A DNA stretch of 64,000 bases, from positions 49,166,001 to 49,230,000 of the forward strand of contig OZ231127.1 of NCBI GenBank assembly GCA_965153355.1, in the 5' to 3' direction. Of this stretch, positions 12,830-24,604 are shown piece after piece; positions within the stretch are counted from its first letter, which is position 1; every line of letters begins with the position of its first letter. A program made the translations under genes and the position numbers. The stretch is from Flaccisagitta enflata (lineage: Eukaryota; Chaetognatha; Sagittoidea; Aphragmophora). The notes under the pieces are model-generated. The model searched no databases, was not told where the DNA came from, and was given only the letters and a program-made list of their open reading frames with translations.

Positions 12830-13495
12830 GAGATAATCAATCAATAATCCAACAAATAGTAAGCAAACAATCTATGAAAGATGAATAACATTAAAAATGT
12901 CAAGATTTGGTCACTTTTGGCCATCACAGGTCCCACAAGGCGTCTGTATGGGTTCAACAGGGGTCTTCAGCTTTCACTTTTATTCTTATCTAGTTCTCAC
13001 ACTTGATCTTTTTGGCTGTTTCGGCGAAGTTGTTTTTTAAGTGCAAAATAATCCAATGACAGAAAGGTTATGATTTTCTGTTTTACCTAAGCCTTTTTAA
13101 CTTCGGTTAATGCAAAATTTAGGTAGATTTCCTTTGCTAGATTTCTTTCAGCCTCTTATTCAACTTCGTGGATAAGTCGCGTGTGTTCTGCTGCACTAAT
13201 GAGGGAAGCTAAACAGATAACTGGGTCCTTCATCGTCAAAACTGCTTAAATTTTTGGAATTTTTCCCCGTTTTAAGCCTTTTGGAGCATCTAGGGGCCCC
13301 TTGAATGGGTCCCTTAGGGGGCCCCTGACCTTTCCTTTTGATGTTCCACACCAGGTGACAGTATCTTTACATGGAATTTCCCTCCCCAACAACGTTTGAG
13401 AAGAAACAACTCCAAAACCCTCATTTTTTGGGCTATTTTCAGCTGTTTAGGTTATTTGGGGGCCTTTGAGGAACCCAGGAGGGCCCCACAGACAT
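12830..13495 (-). repeat. second, partial copy of the right inverted-repeat arm
   Basis: In the same orientation as 13500-14335 and sharing AAAATGTCAAGATTTGGTCA, GAGGGAAGCTAAACAGATAA, GGGGCCCCTTGAATGGGTCC and GAAGAAACAACTCCAAAACC. An unrelated stretch at about 13005-13185 interrupts it. The right arm is therefore duplicated head-to-tail. Confidence 0.85.
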
Positions 13496-13499
13496 ATGA

Positions 13500-14335
13500 A
13501 TCAATCTAACAATCAATCATTCAATAAATCAATCAATCATCCATCCAATAAACAGTACATAGGTGCAGTCCAACAATGTATCAAAGAAAAATAGTGTAAA
13601 AATGTCAAGATTTGGTCATTTTTGGCTATTATGATTCCTTTAGGTCTTCTGGATGGGCCCATCAGGGGTCTTCAGCCTTCTTATCTAGTTCTGCTGCACT
13701 GATGAGGGAAGCTAAACAGATAACTAGGCCCTTCACAGTCAAAGGTGGCAAAAAATTGATAAAAATGCTTAAATTTTGGTCATTTTTGCCCGTCTTAAGC
13801 CTTTTGGCGCATCTAGGGGCCCCTTGAATGGGTCCTTGAGGGGCCCCTGACCTTTTTTTTTGTTGCTCCAAACCAGGTAACAGTATCTTAACATAAAATT
13901 GTCCTCCCAATAACATTTGAGAAGAAACAACTCCAAAACCCCTCATTTATTAGCCATTTTCAGTTATTTTGGTCATTGGGGGCCCTTTGAGGACCCCCAG
14001 AGGGCCCCACAGGGACCCCTATCAGCTACTTCTCCTTATTTTATGTTCTACTACTTAATATCTTTCAAACAAGACCAGCCCCAAGGATTTTTACCAATTT
14101 GTCAAGGAATAGCAAAGAAAACAAGATGAACAATCTCAAATTTTGCATTATCGCGATTTTCGCATTTTTCAGTTCCTTAGCCAGCAATCTATATGAGGGC
14201 TCCCGTTGCACAATTTTCGAAAAAATCATAAAACAACGCTCATTTTGGTCAAAGAGGATGTCGATGGTAAGTTTTAGAAAGAGGTTTTAAACTTTTATGA
14301 TACTGCATCCTATCTGGGATGTCCTACCCATAGAA
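13500..14335 (-). repeat. right arm of the very long inverted repeat
   Basis: Reverse complement of 10365-11390. The outer boundary is near CTGGGATGTCCTACCCATAG, which pairs with CCATAGTAGGGCATCCCAG at about 10358-10376. The conserved order of blocks shows a true inverted duplication rather than chance similarity. Confidence 0.9.
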
Positions 14336-14590
14336 GGCATGTTGCAGCAAAGTGCCACATAGTGCTGCTCTAAACTCGTTTTTTCTTTACACTCTCCATT
14401 CTATGTCAAAATATAATTTAAGTAAAAGTGGGAGGAATTAACATTTATTTTCCTTCGTTTCGATCGACAAAGGTAAACACCAGATGAATACTCGGGCAAC
14501 AAAAAAATCGAACGAGTTGTGGATGCATGGACCAATTGGACTTGGTTGGCCTGTGTTATACTGTGAGTTGTTCCAAGAGTACGAGATGGA

Positions 14591-14593
<3 letters not shown>
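14336..14593. other. spacer, no gene seen
   Basis: Short unique sequence between the inverted repeat and a (CT)n array. Confidence 0.4.

Positions 14594-14649
<56 letters not shown>
14594..14649. repeat. (CT)n microsatellite
   Basis: Perfect CT array. Confidence 0.97.
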
Positions 14650-14652
<3 letters not shown>

Positions 14653-15060
14653 GTTATATTACTTAAGGCGAAATGAAAAGAAAAAAAAATTGTTTGATAA
14701 AAAAGTAAATGAACCAGACGGCTCATATCTCTTTGGCTTGCTCTGCCTCTTCCTCCTTCCTTCAGTTTTTTCTTGAATTACTATTTTCCTCCATCATCAG
14801 AAAGAAGCCACGCGAGACGGCCCGTCTGTCCATTCTTCCGTCCATCTAACTAATTTCCCCAATCCGTCCGTCTGCCAGCTCATCGAGGAGGAGGATCATC
14901 CTTAGTCCTTACTCTTTGGTTTATATGCATGCCTTCCAAGTATCAGCAGCCGACATATGCCGTTGATGATCAGAGCCTTTTTTTTTTCTTTTTTTAACGT
15001 GCCTGAAGGCGGGGGGCTTCATTTCATCCATGAAATAGAGAACAGAAAAAAAGGTAAAGA

Positions 15061-15068
<8 letters not shown>

Positions 15069-15153
<85 letters not shown>
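15069..15153. repeat. (GA)n microsatellite
   Basis: Perfect GA array following an A-run. Confidence 0.97.
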
Positions 15154-15158
<5 letters not shown>

Positions 15159-15475
15159 GGGGAAAAATATTGCATTTTCTTGACAAAAAAAAAACGAACA
15201 GATTGGAGAGAAAACGAGAGAAAGAGAGATGAAAAACCGTTGCATTCAGAAGAGATAAGGAAGTAAAAGTTTTGATCTGAAATTCAAAAATTTGAGCTTG
15301 ATCTATGATTCACTGAGCAGCTAAATTATGAGTAGGAAAGTCGTTGGTGAGTGAACGAAAGAGAGAAAGTGACTCATTTTAGGTTTGATACTAAATTCAC
15401 AGTTCATAGTTTCAGCGATATTGATATTGGATGGCCGGGCAGACGTTTGACGCCGTTGTATGTTGTATTCATGTA

Positions 15476-15646
15476 CAGTCACATCCCGGTTTTTCGGACC
15501 AAAAAATGCTGGAAATCTACCCACAACAGGTACAAAAATTAGTTTCTTCGGTTCATTTTTTGAAAATTTTTGATATTGGCAATAACAGAAAACCACCTAA
15601 AGCAGATTTGAAACTAAAACTCTTTTGACACCCTTTAATGCGACTG
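15476..15646. mobile_element. short pogo/Tigger-like MITE, TA duplication
   Basis: CAGTCACATCCCGGTTTTTC at the left and ...AATGCGACTG at the right give inverted ends CAGTCRCAT flanked by TA on both sides (15474-15475 and 15647-15648). CAGTCxxxCC(T/C)CGG-like ends with a TA target are known from pogo/Tigger elements. It is only 171 bp with no transposase, so this rests on the ends alone. Confidence 0.55.
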
Positions 15647-15742
15647 TAATATAGTTTTTTTTTCAGCCCTACTCAGTATTTACATATTCTCAGAAGGAGA
15701 GGCTATGTAGTCATTCCTCAGTCAATGAGTTACCAACTTATT

Positions 15743-16318
15743 ATATGAAAGTTGGACAACATTACTACTCAACCCTACTTTAATAAAGGATGAGAGCCTT
15801 AAGAGCTCTCACTGGTGTTTAATCCGGACCCATCACAACTATCCTTTAAATTTCTAAAGAAATATTCCCTCTTCAGAAATTATCACAAGACTGGTCAAAA
15901 GTTATGCATCATTTAAAAAAAGTCACCATTTTCTGTCTATACATGAGATATGCAGACCACAAGAAAACACTTGATAAATATGGCGCGTCGAAGGAAACCA
16001 TATCCATCTGGGCACCTTCTCATACTCCTCATATACCAAAAATAGCAAGAAACTGAAACTCTCTTCTTCCTGAAACAACCCTTTCAAAAAATCTTATGTC
16101 AACCCCAAAATCTGAAATCAAAATTTTTTGTAATATTTCATCCCAATTGTTACAAACAAATTACCAAATGATGATGTAGCTATCCAAGGATAATCTAGAT
16201 ATCAAAGGCAATGTTGTTAAAAACCATACCATTGAAGGCAAGAATCGAGAATCAACCAAATGGGATCGCCGGCATTCTATACCATGGTACTGAAATATAT
16301 GAAAGTTGGACAACATTA
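15743..16318 (+). repeat. dispersed repeat E, longest copy, 22-bp direct terminal repeats
   Basis: The interval is bounded by a perfect 22-bp direct repeat containing GAAAGTTGGACAACATTA, at 15743-15764 and 16297-16318. Its first part matches 4438-4813 and its last part matches 8624-8745. No TG...CA LTR ends and no coding sequence are seen. It could be a tandemly arranged unit caught as 1+ copies, or a non-autonomous element of unknown class. Confidence 0.7.
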
Positions 16319-19055
16319 TGTATGACGCCCTTGACATAGTCCACGTGGAAATATTCGCATTCAACGACTGTTGAAATGATTTGAAACTCATAGTATGAGT
16401 AGCAGTTGGTCCAACGATGCTAATCAGACGCAAGCACAAATTTACATGACTTATTACAAAGTTATTAGTTTTTGCGCTCGTTGCTTCATTCGTTAGATTT
16501 GAAAGATCCGGTGCCGGAGAATCAGCAAAACTAATACATTGTGTATGTGTAAGCTGTACTACCTTGGAAATAAGTTTGGAATTAAAACATGACTCTGATA
16601 GCATGAGCACTTCATGTAACACTTTTGTTAACTAACATCTTCAGTTTTGCAGGTGGAGGGCGGTCTGTGAAGATTTTCATACAGTTTAGCAAGGTCTTGT
16701 TCTGGCATCTGTGAGCAGTTATTGCCAGCTTTACATTGAATGGAGTGTTTACATGGTTTTGCTTGTCATTTCTAAACGGTTGATGCCACGGAAACCAGTT
16801 GCGCTCATCTTGAAGATTTTTTGATGTAGATTGATTTGTTTTTTTAAAAAAGTTATTTAGCTTTTTTTAAAGCCAAGATATCTATGGTAGAAGTTGATTC
16901 CAAACTTATTTCCTAGGTAGTATCTCGATGATTAAACATTTCCAAATACCTTATCAAGTGCATGCTGAGATTAAGTCAAAAGATTTCAGACTATAATCGC
17001 GTGTATAATATTTTCTGCGTTAAACTAAATCTAATTCTCACTCAATCTTATCCGATTAAGATGAAAATTAGCAAACGCAACAACTTTTTTGTGTGTGTGT
17101 TTTTTTGTTGTTTTTTGTTGTTTTTTTCTTTGTGTAGGAAAAGCGAATTACTCATTCCGGAACAGTCAGTCAGTTGACTATTGGCTTGAGTCACGCTAAC
17201 CCGACATGGACGGGATGAAATTCATCAAATTTACATGTTTGAATATTGAACAAAACCATACGTCATCATATAGCTTACCTATTCTTACATATGAATCCAT
17301 ACTTGGATTTTCTTAAGTAAGCTCATTTTTCATGCAAATTAGGCTTAAATAGATATTGTTGGCAATTTTATTACTAGAAAATTTAGTTAAATACAACTAA
17401 GAAATCAATATGACAGTGAAATTCTTATTGATAAGGATCAAGCAAACATGTGAGATCATGTTTCTGAAATTTTTTTGAATTTTTTTAGTTTTTCAAAAAA
17501 ATCTCTATAAGTACCATTTCTGGCTGGGTGGGCAGTCGGAAGAAAATATTTTTTCCCCAAGCTCTTTTTTATGCCAGTGACGAGGAATCTTTAAAGGAAG
17601 CTTCATGAAATATTTCAATCAAATCGGACAATTACTTTAGAAGTTATGCCATTTTTTCATTTTTTCATCTGGTAGGCTGGTTGGTCTGGTTGGACTGCTT
17701 GACATTCTGTCGGTCGCATCAGAATTTAAGCCAAAGACCCTCTTGGTCTAGGTACCAACCATGCAAAATTTCAATGGGCTAGCTCGAACAGTTCCTGAGA
17801 TATGCCAATTTTGATTTTAAGAAATTTTATCAAATTAAGATACAAAAGCATCGCGCATTTGTGTGAGGAGCGCTGTGTGGAAACAAAGAATTAACTAAGA
17901 TGAGCCGTCGATGAGCGTATCAATTCTGTTCACACTTCAGGACCAACAAAATGTAAAATTTTATTGTGACCAAACGTCTGGTAGTTAAGACTTGAAATTT
18001 TCAGTGTAGATTCAAAATTTCACGCTCTTTCATGTGGTGTGATCAGATTTTGTGTGAATTGTGTCGTTTTTACGCCATAGTGGCATATCTTAAGCGTTAG
18101 GTATGCGTTAGGAACGAATCTGGGGGTGTGCGCGTATTGATACGCTCTAGAAAAAATGCAATTGAGCCCCTTTGGAGCCACTTGGAAACATGAAATTTGG
18201 GAAATATGCCCTTCAAGTAGTTGTCTTTCAGACAAACAAACATAATATGCTTAACTATGAAGCAAAGTTAAGTTTTAAAAAATAATAATTATTGAACTGT
18301 GATCTCAGTGAAATTTTGCTCAAAAATAGAGTGTGTACGGAACGCTAGAAAACCGTTTTTAAGGAACTTATTGTCAACGTAGCTCAAACAAATTTTTTGT
18401 ACGTTTCAAGTGATTAATAATAAATGATAAGGAGTCATGATACAGTCCATTTAGACATTTTTTGATTGCTTCTGCTTGCACTTTTCATGTGGAGACAAGC
18501 AGGAGACAAGCCAAATTTGATCATTTGACCCTGATTAAGGGCCCCCTAGGGGTCACGAGTGTCTCAAAAATAGGTTCGACAATGTACACCTGACTGTTAG
18601 GGATGATATCAAACCATTGATTCATAGTTCAAAGCCATAGCTCAAGCCATGTTACTCTTAAGATGTTGGAGAGTCGGGCACCCTTGCTTGCTGCCGAAGC
18701 GTGACACTTGCCTATTACGTTTGGCGTGCTCACATATGGACTGGAAGGGATGATAAAAAGAGGGCCAGACCCTAGAGATGGACAGAAGCAACAGATAACA
18801 GGTAATTGGACTGAGAAAGTCAAAGAAGCGCGAGAGAGCAACAAATTGAAGGAGGTAAGGAAGGGGTCAGGAACAAAGTCCTTCTTATAGTCGTCGAAAA
18901 GAAGAAGAAATGCGAATTGCAACAGAAAATGCCCTTGAGAGAACCAATCCCAAGGCTGTATCACTCTCTCTCTCTCGGCCCCAGGAGGGACTGAGTGATG
19001 TATTTATATATCGTCGCAGTCGCAGAAAGAAAGAAATTGAGGGACATGATACGGC
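16319..19055. other. 2.7 kb unique AT-rich sequence, no gene seen
   Basis: I find no repeat ends, tandem arrays or credible exons. The 153-codon minus-strand frame at 16161-16622 overlaps repeat E, is low-content and lacks a recognisable domain. A short G/T-rich stretch lies at 17090-17130 and a short palindromic AGGGCCCCCTAGGGG at 18540-18552. Confidence 0.45.
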
Positions 19056-19890
19056 CTCAGATGTGTATGGTTTTGGGCATTGCTCAATCCTTGTTCTATA
19101 TATCTACCCTGTCATCAGATACAATTGCAACCAGCGAAACCTTTATTGTGCCCAAAGTAATCTTTTTGAGAAATTCAGATTTATTCCATCTTGAAGGATA
19201 TAACCTACCATTTTTTCATGCAAAATTTAAAATCACTAGCTTCAGCAGTTTGGCTTCCGCATGATTTTGAAATTTGGTGAAATTTGATGCAATTTTATTC
19301 AAAAATAGTCTTTTTCAGCAGTTTTTCATGATCAAATCTCTCTGATATTGGCCTAGGTTGAGCTTTATTGGTCATATTGGTCACAAATGAACGCTATCTG
19401 ATCATCTCCTTGAATTCTTGTGGATTTTCTAGTAACTTTATAAAATATCTGGCCTAAAATGGAGAGCGATCTGATAAAAAAACCAAGACAACCTTTCGAA
19501 ATTTGACAAAACTACTGTTTTTCCACATCAATTTCATCAATCTGATGAGTATTTCTAAAAATTAATAAACTGTGACATATTTTCCTTCATTCAAGGCCAG
19601 TCTGGCGATTGTAGCTTCATTTGATTAGAAATAACAGTGATTCAAAGTTTCATGTGTCTGCTCAAGCGTTTTTTACAAAACCTTCTTCGGTGCTGACCTC
19701 ATTTTCACTCAAAATGATGTGGAGGCCAAACTGCTTGAGCCAGTGCTGTAAAATTTTGCATGAACAAATGGTAGGTTATGTACTTGCAGATAGCACCAAT
19801 CAGAATTTCTCAAAACGAATACTCTGAGCACAATAAAGGTTCTACTGGTTGCAGTCGTAATTGATGACAGGGTAGAGAAAGAGTGAACAA
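19056..19890. mobile_element. inverted-repeat element, arms about 200 bp
   Basis: Left arm about 19064-19262 and right arm about 19712-19890 are imperfect reverse complements. ACCCTGTCATCAGATAC pairs with ATTGATGACAGGGTAG, GCAACCAGCGAAACCTTTAT with AAAGGTTCTACTGGTTGC, and CAGCAGTTTGGCTTCC with GGCCAAACTGCTTGAG. The spacer is about 450 bp and noncoding. It is a long-TIR MITE or foldback-type element; no target duplication was identified. Confidence 0.7.
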
Positions 19891-20464
19891 AATGGTAAGG
19901 GTTCAAGCAACTTATGATGCACTGAAAATTACCATAGAATTTGCTACCCGAGCCAAATGGGTCATGTAATTTATAAAATGAAATTTAATGACAATTTTTG
20001 TTTTTATGTTTTTAATTAACCTGTCAACCGCTGTATTTTGCATGAATTAACTTGCACATGCCAGTTTTAATTTCCAATCCTTTATTTTACAGCTGAAAAA
20101 ATATGCGAGATACTATAAAAAACTTATTTTGTCTATGTACTATAGCTCATTGAAAATTTTAAATTTTCATAGAAAAGCGAAATATCAACAAAACAAGAAC
20201 CAAGTGCAATTCCAAAAACACAAACTGAAGGCGCTATGTTTTTATTTTGATGATATTTTTGTTTTTTTTGCAAATTTAAAATTTTCAGTAAGCTGTTACT
20301 GAAATGATTGTCATTATTTTTTTCACTTTTTAGTCTCATCAGAATTGATTTTCTTCAATTCTTTTGCATTTTTGTCATTTGACAGTAACAGATCGGTTTC
20401 CTCATGTAAGTTTACACATTTAAGTACAAAAAGATAAACACAAGCATTGACCTAAGCAAAAATA
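19891..20464. other. AT-rich spacer, no gene seen
   Basis: Nothing beyond A/T-rich sequence. Confidence 0.4.
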
Positions 20465-20562
20465 GTAAAGTAACTTTGTAAAGTAAAGTAACTTTGTAAA
20501 GTAACTTTGTAAAGTAACTTTGTAAAGTAACTTTGTAAAGTAACTTTGTAAAGTAACTTTGT
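20465..20562. repeat. 13-bp tandem repeat TAAAGTAACTTTG
   Basis: About seven copies of a unit that contains the near-palindrome AAAGTAACTTT. Translated frames are repetitive and not considered coding. Confidence 0.92.
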
Positions 20563-21055
20563 CCTCTGGGTAAGTTCCTTTTGCTTTAATTTCAGTGCGT
20601 CTTATTGCTTCAAACAACCTGAAAGACTTTATTGTTCCACCCATTTCAGATGCTGAGTTTGTTAAAGTGAAATGTTGTCAATGTTGTTCTTGTTGTTATT
20701 CTTGTTAATGTTTTAACAACTTTTTCTTCTCCATCTTGTTCTTATTCTATTCTTGTTCTGTTTCCTCTTATTCTGAGTTATCCTCCCCTCGTTATTGTTG
20801 TCGTTCATCAGGATTACATCCATACACGAAATGGATTACAACATGATTAAGGAGGATGACATCAAGCTAAGTCGGGAGGGAAGAAAAATCTGCCATTTTG
20901 CGGAGCATCACCAGGATAAAAGAGCAGAAGAGAGTGCATCGACTGATTAAAACTCGTTTGTCGCGCTCAAGTGTCAGATACCGCAAATCATCGACAGCCA
21001 GACGTGACTGTCTCGAGACCTTTCTTCATTTTCTGTTTCGGTATTTCACTGTCCC
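20563..21055. other. spacer, no gene seen
   Basis: Contains loose GTTATTCTTGTT repeats at 20675-20770. No supported exon. Confidence 0.4.
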
Positions 21056-21142
21056 TCTTTTCTCTCTCTCTCTGCTCTCTCTCTCTCTCTCGCTCTCGCT
21101 CTCTCTCTCTCTCTCTCATTCTCTCTCTCTGTCTCTTTCTTT
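21056..21142. repeat. imperfect (CT)n microsatellite
   Basis: CT array interrupted by TG, CG and ATT bases. Confidence 0.95.
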
Positions 21143-21188
21143 TGTTCAACGTCTTTCACTTTTTAATGCAATTTCATTTTCTTTTTTA

Positions 21189-21760
21189 GGCAGCGGTCTC
21201 ATAGGGGCCGATTATCTATGCTTTCATATATGGAGAATTTTCTCCTCCTCCTTCATCTCCTCTCCTTCTCTTTCAACTCCTCATATGTCTCGCCCCCCCC
21301 CCTCCAGACTCAAGTCCCAGGCTTGAGGCCCAAATCCCAGCCTTGAGGCTCAGATTATAGCTTGGAGCCCCAAATCCTAGCTTTGAGACTCTCACCCCTT
21401 ACGCTTAAATCCCAGCTCTGCGGCCAAAATCCCATCCCTGAGGCCCAAAACCCAGCTCCGAGACCTACATCCATGCCTCAAGTCCCTAGTTCCTGAGGCC
21501 CTATTTCCAGCCCTGAGGCCAAATTCCAGCCCAAACCTCAGCCTTTAGGCCCAACCACTAGCCTCATGGCCCAAATCCCAACTTACAGCCCAAATTCCTG
21601 TCTTGTGGTTCAAAGCTGTACCAAAATCAACCCCTTAGACTGCATGATTCCTCATAGCATAGGTCATCGGTCTCTTCAGGGTCGTAGCCCCTTTCACCAT
21701 CTCATCCCCATTTACATCAGGTACCGCCGTACCGTTTACCATCTAACGTTTTTGCGACCT
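21189..21760. mobile_element. family B element with both ends partly preserved
   Basis: Left: GGCAGCGGTCTCATAGGGGC, TATGCTTTCATA, GGAGAATTTTCTCCTCC, then a C-run and tandem CCCAGCCTTGAGGCTCAGAT-like units. Right: TCATCGGTCTCTTCAGGG ... GTTTACCATCTAACGTTTTT and GCGACC, which is the reverse complement of the family start CGCAAAAACGTTAGATGG seen at 31455. The left outer segment is missing. It has no coding capacity. Confidence 0.8.
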
Positions 21761-21779
21761 ATCATTTTTTGTTTTACTT

Positions 21780-22228
21780 TCGCCTATTCTTCATCTTTTT
21801 CTTCTTTCTACTTTTCTTTTTCTTCTTTTTCCTCCTCCATTTCTTTTTTTTTTTCTTTTTTCAATTTCTTCTTTTTCTTCCATATTTTTTCCTTAATTTT
21901 CTGTTTGTTAATCTTGTTCTTCTTCTTCTTCTTCTTCTTCTTCTTCTTCTTCTTCTTCTTCTTCTTCTTCTATTCTTTAATCTTCTTCTTCTTCTTCTTC
22001 TTCTTCTTCTTCTTCTTCTTCTTCTTCTTCTTCATCTTCTTCTTCTTCTTCTTCTTCTTCTTCTCCTTCTTCTTCTTCTTCATCTTCTTCTTCTTCTTCT
22101 TCTTCATATTCTTCTTCTTCTTCTCCTTCTTCTTCTTTTTCTTTTTCTTTCTTTTTTTTTTTTTTTGTTCTTCTTCTTCTTCTCCTTCCTCTTCTTCTTA
22201 TTCACCTCCTCCTTCTTCTCCTTCTCCT

Positions 22229-22260
<32 letters not shown>

Positions 22261-22345
22261 TTCTTCTTCATCTTCTTTTTCTTCTTCACCTTATTCTTCT
22301 TCTTCTCCTCCTCCTCTATATCCTCCTTCTCTTCTTCTGTCACTA
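21780..22345. repeat. about 560-bp polypyrimidine (TTC)n-rich tract
   Basis: Almost pure C/T on the plus strand, dominated by TTC with TTTTC and TCC interruptions. Long frames on both strands (poly-Phe/Leu/Ser, poly-Lys/Arg) are artefacts of composition. Homopurine-homopyrimidine mirror tracts of this type can form triplex DNA. Confidence 0.95.
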
Positions 22346-23598
22346 TTGCCCCTACTACATCATCATCGAGTCCTCCTTTGTCATGATCTTATTTTCATCT
22401 TCATCTTCATCTTCTTCATCATCTTCACCTTTTCCCCTCAACTCCCTCTTGGAATGACAAACAAGAGAGGAAACAAAAGGAAATTCCTCCGATTTCCCAG
22501 ATTAAAAGGAGGATGAAGTGGCAGAAAGTCAACAACCTTCATTCATCTTCGCCCTCTGCCGTTGATCGGATTAGGCCCAACCTAAAAAAAAACAGAAAAA
22601 CAAAAACAAAATGAATCACTATTTCTTTCCTTTTTCTTTTTCTTTTTTTTTTTTCTTTTTTTTTTTCTTTTTTTCGTTTTTTTCCTTATTTGTTTATCTT
22701 TCTTTCTTTCTGGGGATGCCTTTCAAAACTATTCGTTATCTTTGATAAAAATATCATCTTATGAAATTAACTCAGTGATTCTTTTCATTTATTTACTTTT
22801 TTAAATTGATTGTATTGTTTTGGCAAATAGGTTGTCTCCTGTTATTGAAGACAGATTTATGCATGTATGCACAGACAAATGCTTTAACATCACAAGGGAC
22901 AAGGCAAATACTGATTGTTACAAACCAACCTAAACAAAAATATTGACATCGATGTATACAAACAACCAAACACTCATACGCATCAACAGAAACGCCGAAA
23001 AGAATGGCAGACAGACAGGTGAAACAGACAGACCGAAAAAGAAAGAACTGCAATTGCAACAAGTTCGAAGCACTGGTGGGTGCCAACGTAAAAAAAAGCG
23101 GTTAACCAAGGGGAGGAGGAAGAAACTTGGATCACCAGCGAGATGGAAACAAAAGTGGGTCGAGGTCGAAGGCAAAATGAGGGGCAATCGTACCGAACAC
23201 ACAGTATGTGCGTGACCATTGGTGATTTTGTCACTCAGTGGAATTGGTGAGTTTAACGGCTTAACATATGTGCACATTAACAAGTTGAACATGCAGTGGC
23301 ACAACACTAACTCATTGACGATAATTGACCACTGACAATTGTATGATATCATTATCATCGTAAGTCATTAGTTACCTGTTACTGTTATTCAGAAAAAAAA
23401 AAATCATTGACGAAACGGATGAGGTCACCACAACAAATGCAAACGTTTTGTTCGTTTTTCCTTGCACAGAAACCAATCTCTCGTAACTATCTTCATATGA
23501 ATCAGGTGAATGATCTGGCTCTTTAGCTCTTGCTTTCTGACTTTCAAAGATCGAAAGGAAGGAGAGAAAAGACAAAGAATGGATGGTTGAAAGAGAGG
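22346..23598. other. spacer, no gene seen
   Basis: T-rich simple sequence at 22620-22690. The remainder is unique with no supported exon; a 142-codon minus-strand frame at 22930-23358 shows no domain. Confidence 0.4.
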
Positions 23599-23694
23599 AA
23601 ACAAGGCCGGATACATGGCTACCCTAGTCGCGTGCGGGTGGGCAGGAGCAGTGCTGAAGGTCAATAGGGCATCTGGGCAGGAGCCGTTTGCTCA
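23599..23694 (-). mobile_element. family A end fragment (minus)
   Basis: AAACAAGGCCGGATACATGG, GTCGCGTGCGGGTGGGCAG, then a break immediately before a second family A start at 23695. It is a truncated tandem neighbour. Confidence 0.85.
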
Positions 23695-24601
23695 AACAAG
23701 GCCAGATACACGGCTACCCCAGTCGTGTGCGGGTGGGCAGGGGCCATATTTGAGGTCACTTGATCATTTGGGCAAGAGCTGTGAGGCCAAAGACCACAAA
23801 AACCAAAAACCAGTCGCCCAAGGGCAATATGTGGTCAGAGATACCCGATGCCCTGCTGTGTATGTTTTTGATTGTAGGTGATGGGTAGCAGGGCAGCGGC
23901 TCCGAAGGGGACAATGTCCTGTAGAACACAGGGGGACTTTCGTTCGTTCGTTCGTTCAACCGTCCATGTGAGCAGATTTGAGCCTCAAGGCTGCGATTTG
24001 AACCTCAAGCTGGGATTTGAGCTTTGAGGCTAATATTTGAGCCTTGAGGCCAAGATTTGAGTCTCGAGGCTGGGTTTTGAGCCTCGAGGCTGGAATTTGA
24101 GCCTTGAGGTTGGAATTTGAGCCTTGAGGCTGGGATTTGAGCCTCGAGGCTGGGATTTGGGCCTCGAGGGTGGGATTTGGGCCTCGAGGCTGGGATTTGA
24201 GCCTCAAGGCTGGGATTTGTGCCTTGAGGCTGGGATTTAGGCCTCAAGGATTTGATTTAAGCCTCAAGGATTTGATTTGAGCCATGGGGCTGAGATTTGA
24301 GCCTCGAGGCTGAGATTTGAGCCTTGAGGCTGGGATTTGAGCCTTGAGGCGGGGATTTGAACCTCAAGGCGGGGATTTGAGCCTTGATGCAGATATTTGA
24401 GTCTCAAGGCCGGGGGGGGGGGGGGACGCACGCACTCACGCACGCACGCACGAATGAAAGTCCCCCTGTGTTCTACAGGACATCGTCCCCTTTGGGGCCG
24501 CTGCCCAAAAAAGTAAACTGTGACCGATGGACAAACGGACTGACAGACCGACCGATGGACGGACCGACAAAGCGGGGTGTAGAGTCGAGTAGCACGCGAC
24601 T
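23695..24601 (-). mobile_element. family A element hosting a family B insertion
   Basis: Left end AACAAGGCCAGATACACGG. The internal part runs to AGGCCAAAGACCACAAAAAC, continues after the insertion with AAGTAAACTGTGACCGATGG and GACCGACAAAGCGGGGTG, and ends in hairpin AGTCGAGTAGCACGCGACT (24583-24601). The two halves join in the order seen in uninterrupted copies, which dates the family B insertion as later. Confidence 0.85.
23812..24507. mobile_element. family B element, TIRs plus 20-bp array, nested in A
   Basis: The left terminal repeat, from AGCAGGGCAGCGGCTCCG through TGTCCTGTAGAACACAGG and GGGGACTTTCGTTC (about 23888-23955), is inverted at about 24452-24507. Between them about 20 copies of GGGATTTGAGCCTCGAGGCT (some TTGAGG) run in one polarity, then a G-run and GCACGCAC repeats. 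The unit contains the palindrome AGCCTCGAGGCT. A start segment (GGTCAGAGATACCCGATGCC) precedes the left repeat. Confidence 0.85.
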
Positions 24602-24604
24602 AAA

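Noticed and set aside
16161-16622. 153-codon minus-strand frame
   Set aside because: Overlaps dispersed repeat E and shows no motif, signal peptide or splice partner.
21566-22516. 316-codon plus-strand open frame
   Set aside because: Lies over a family B array and a homopyrimidine tract. Phe/Ser/Leu composition only.
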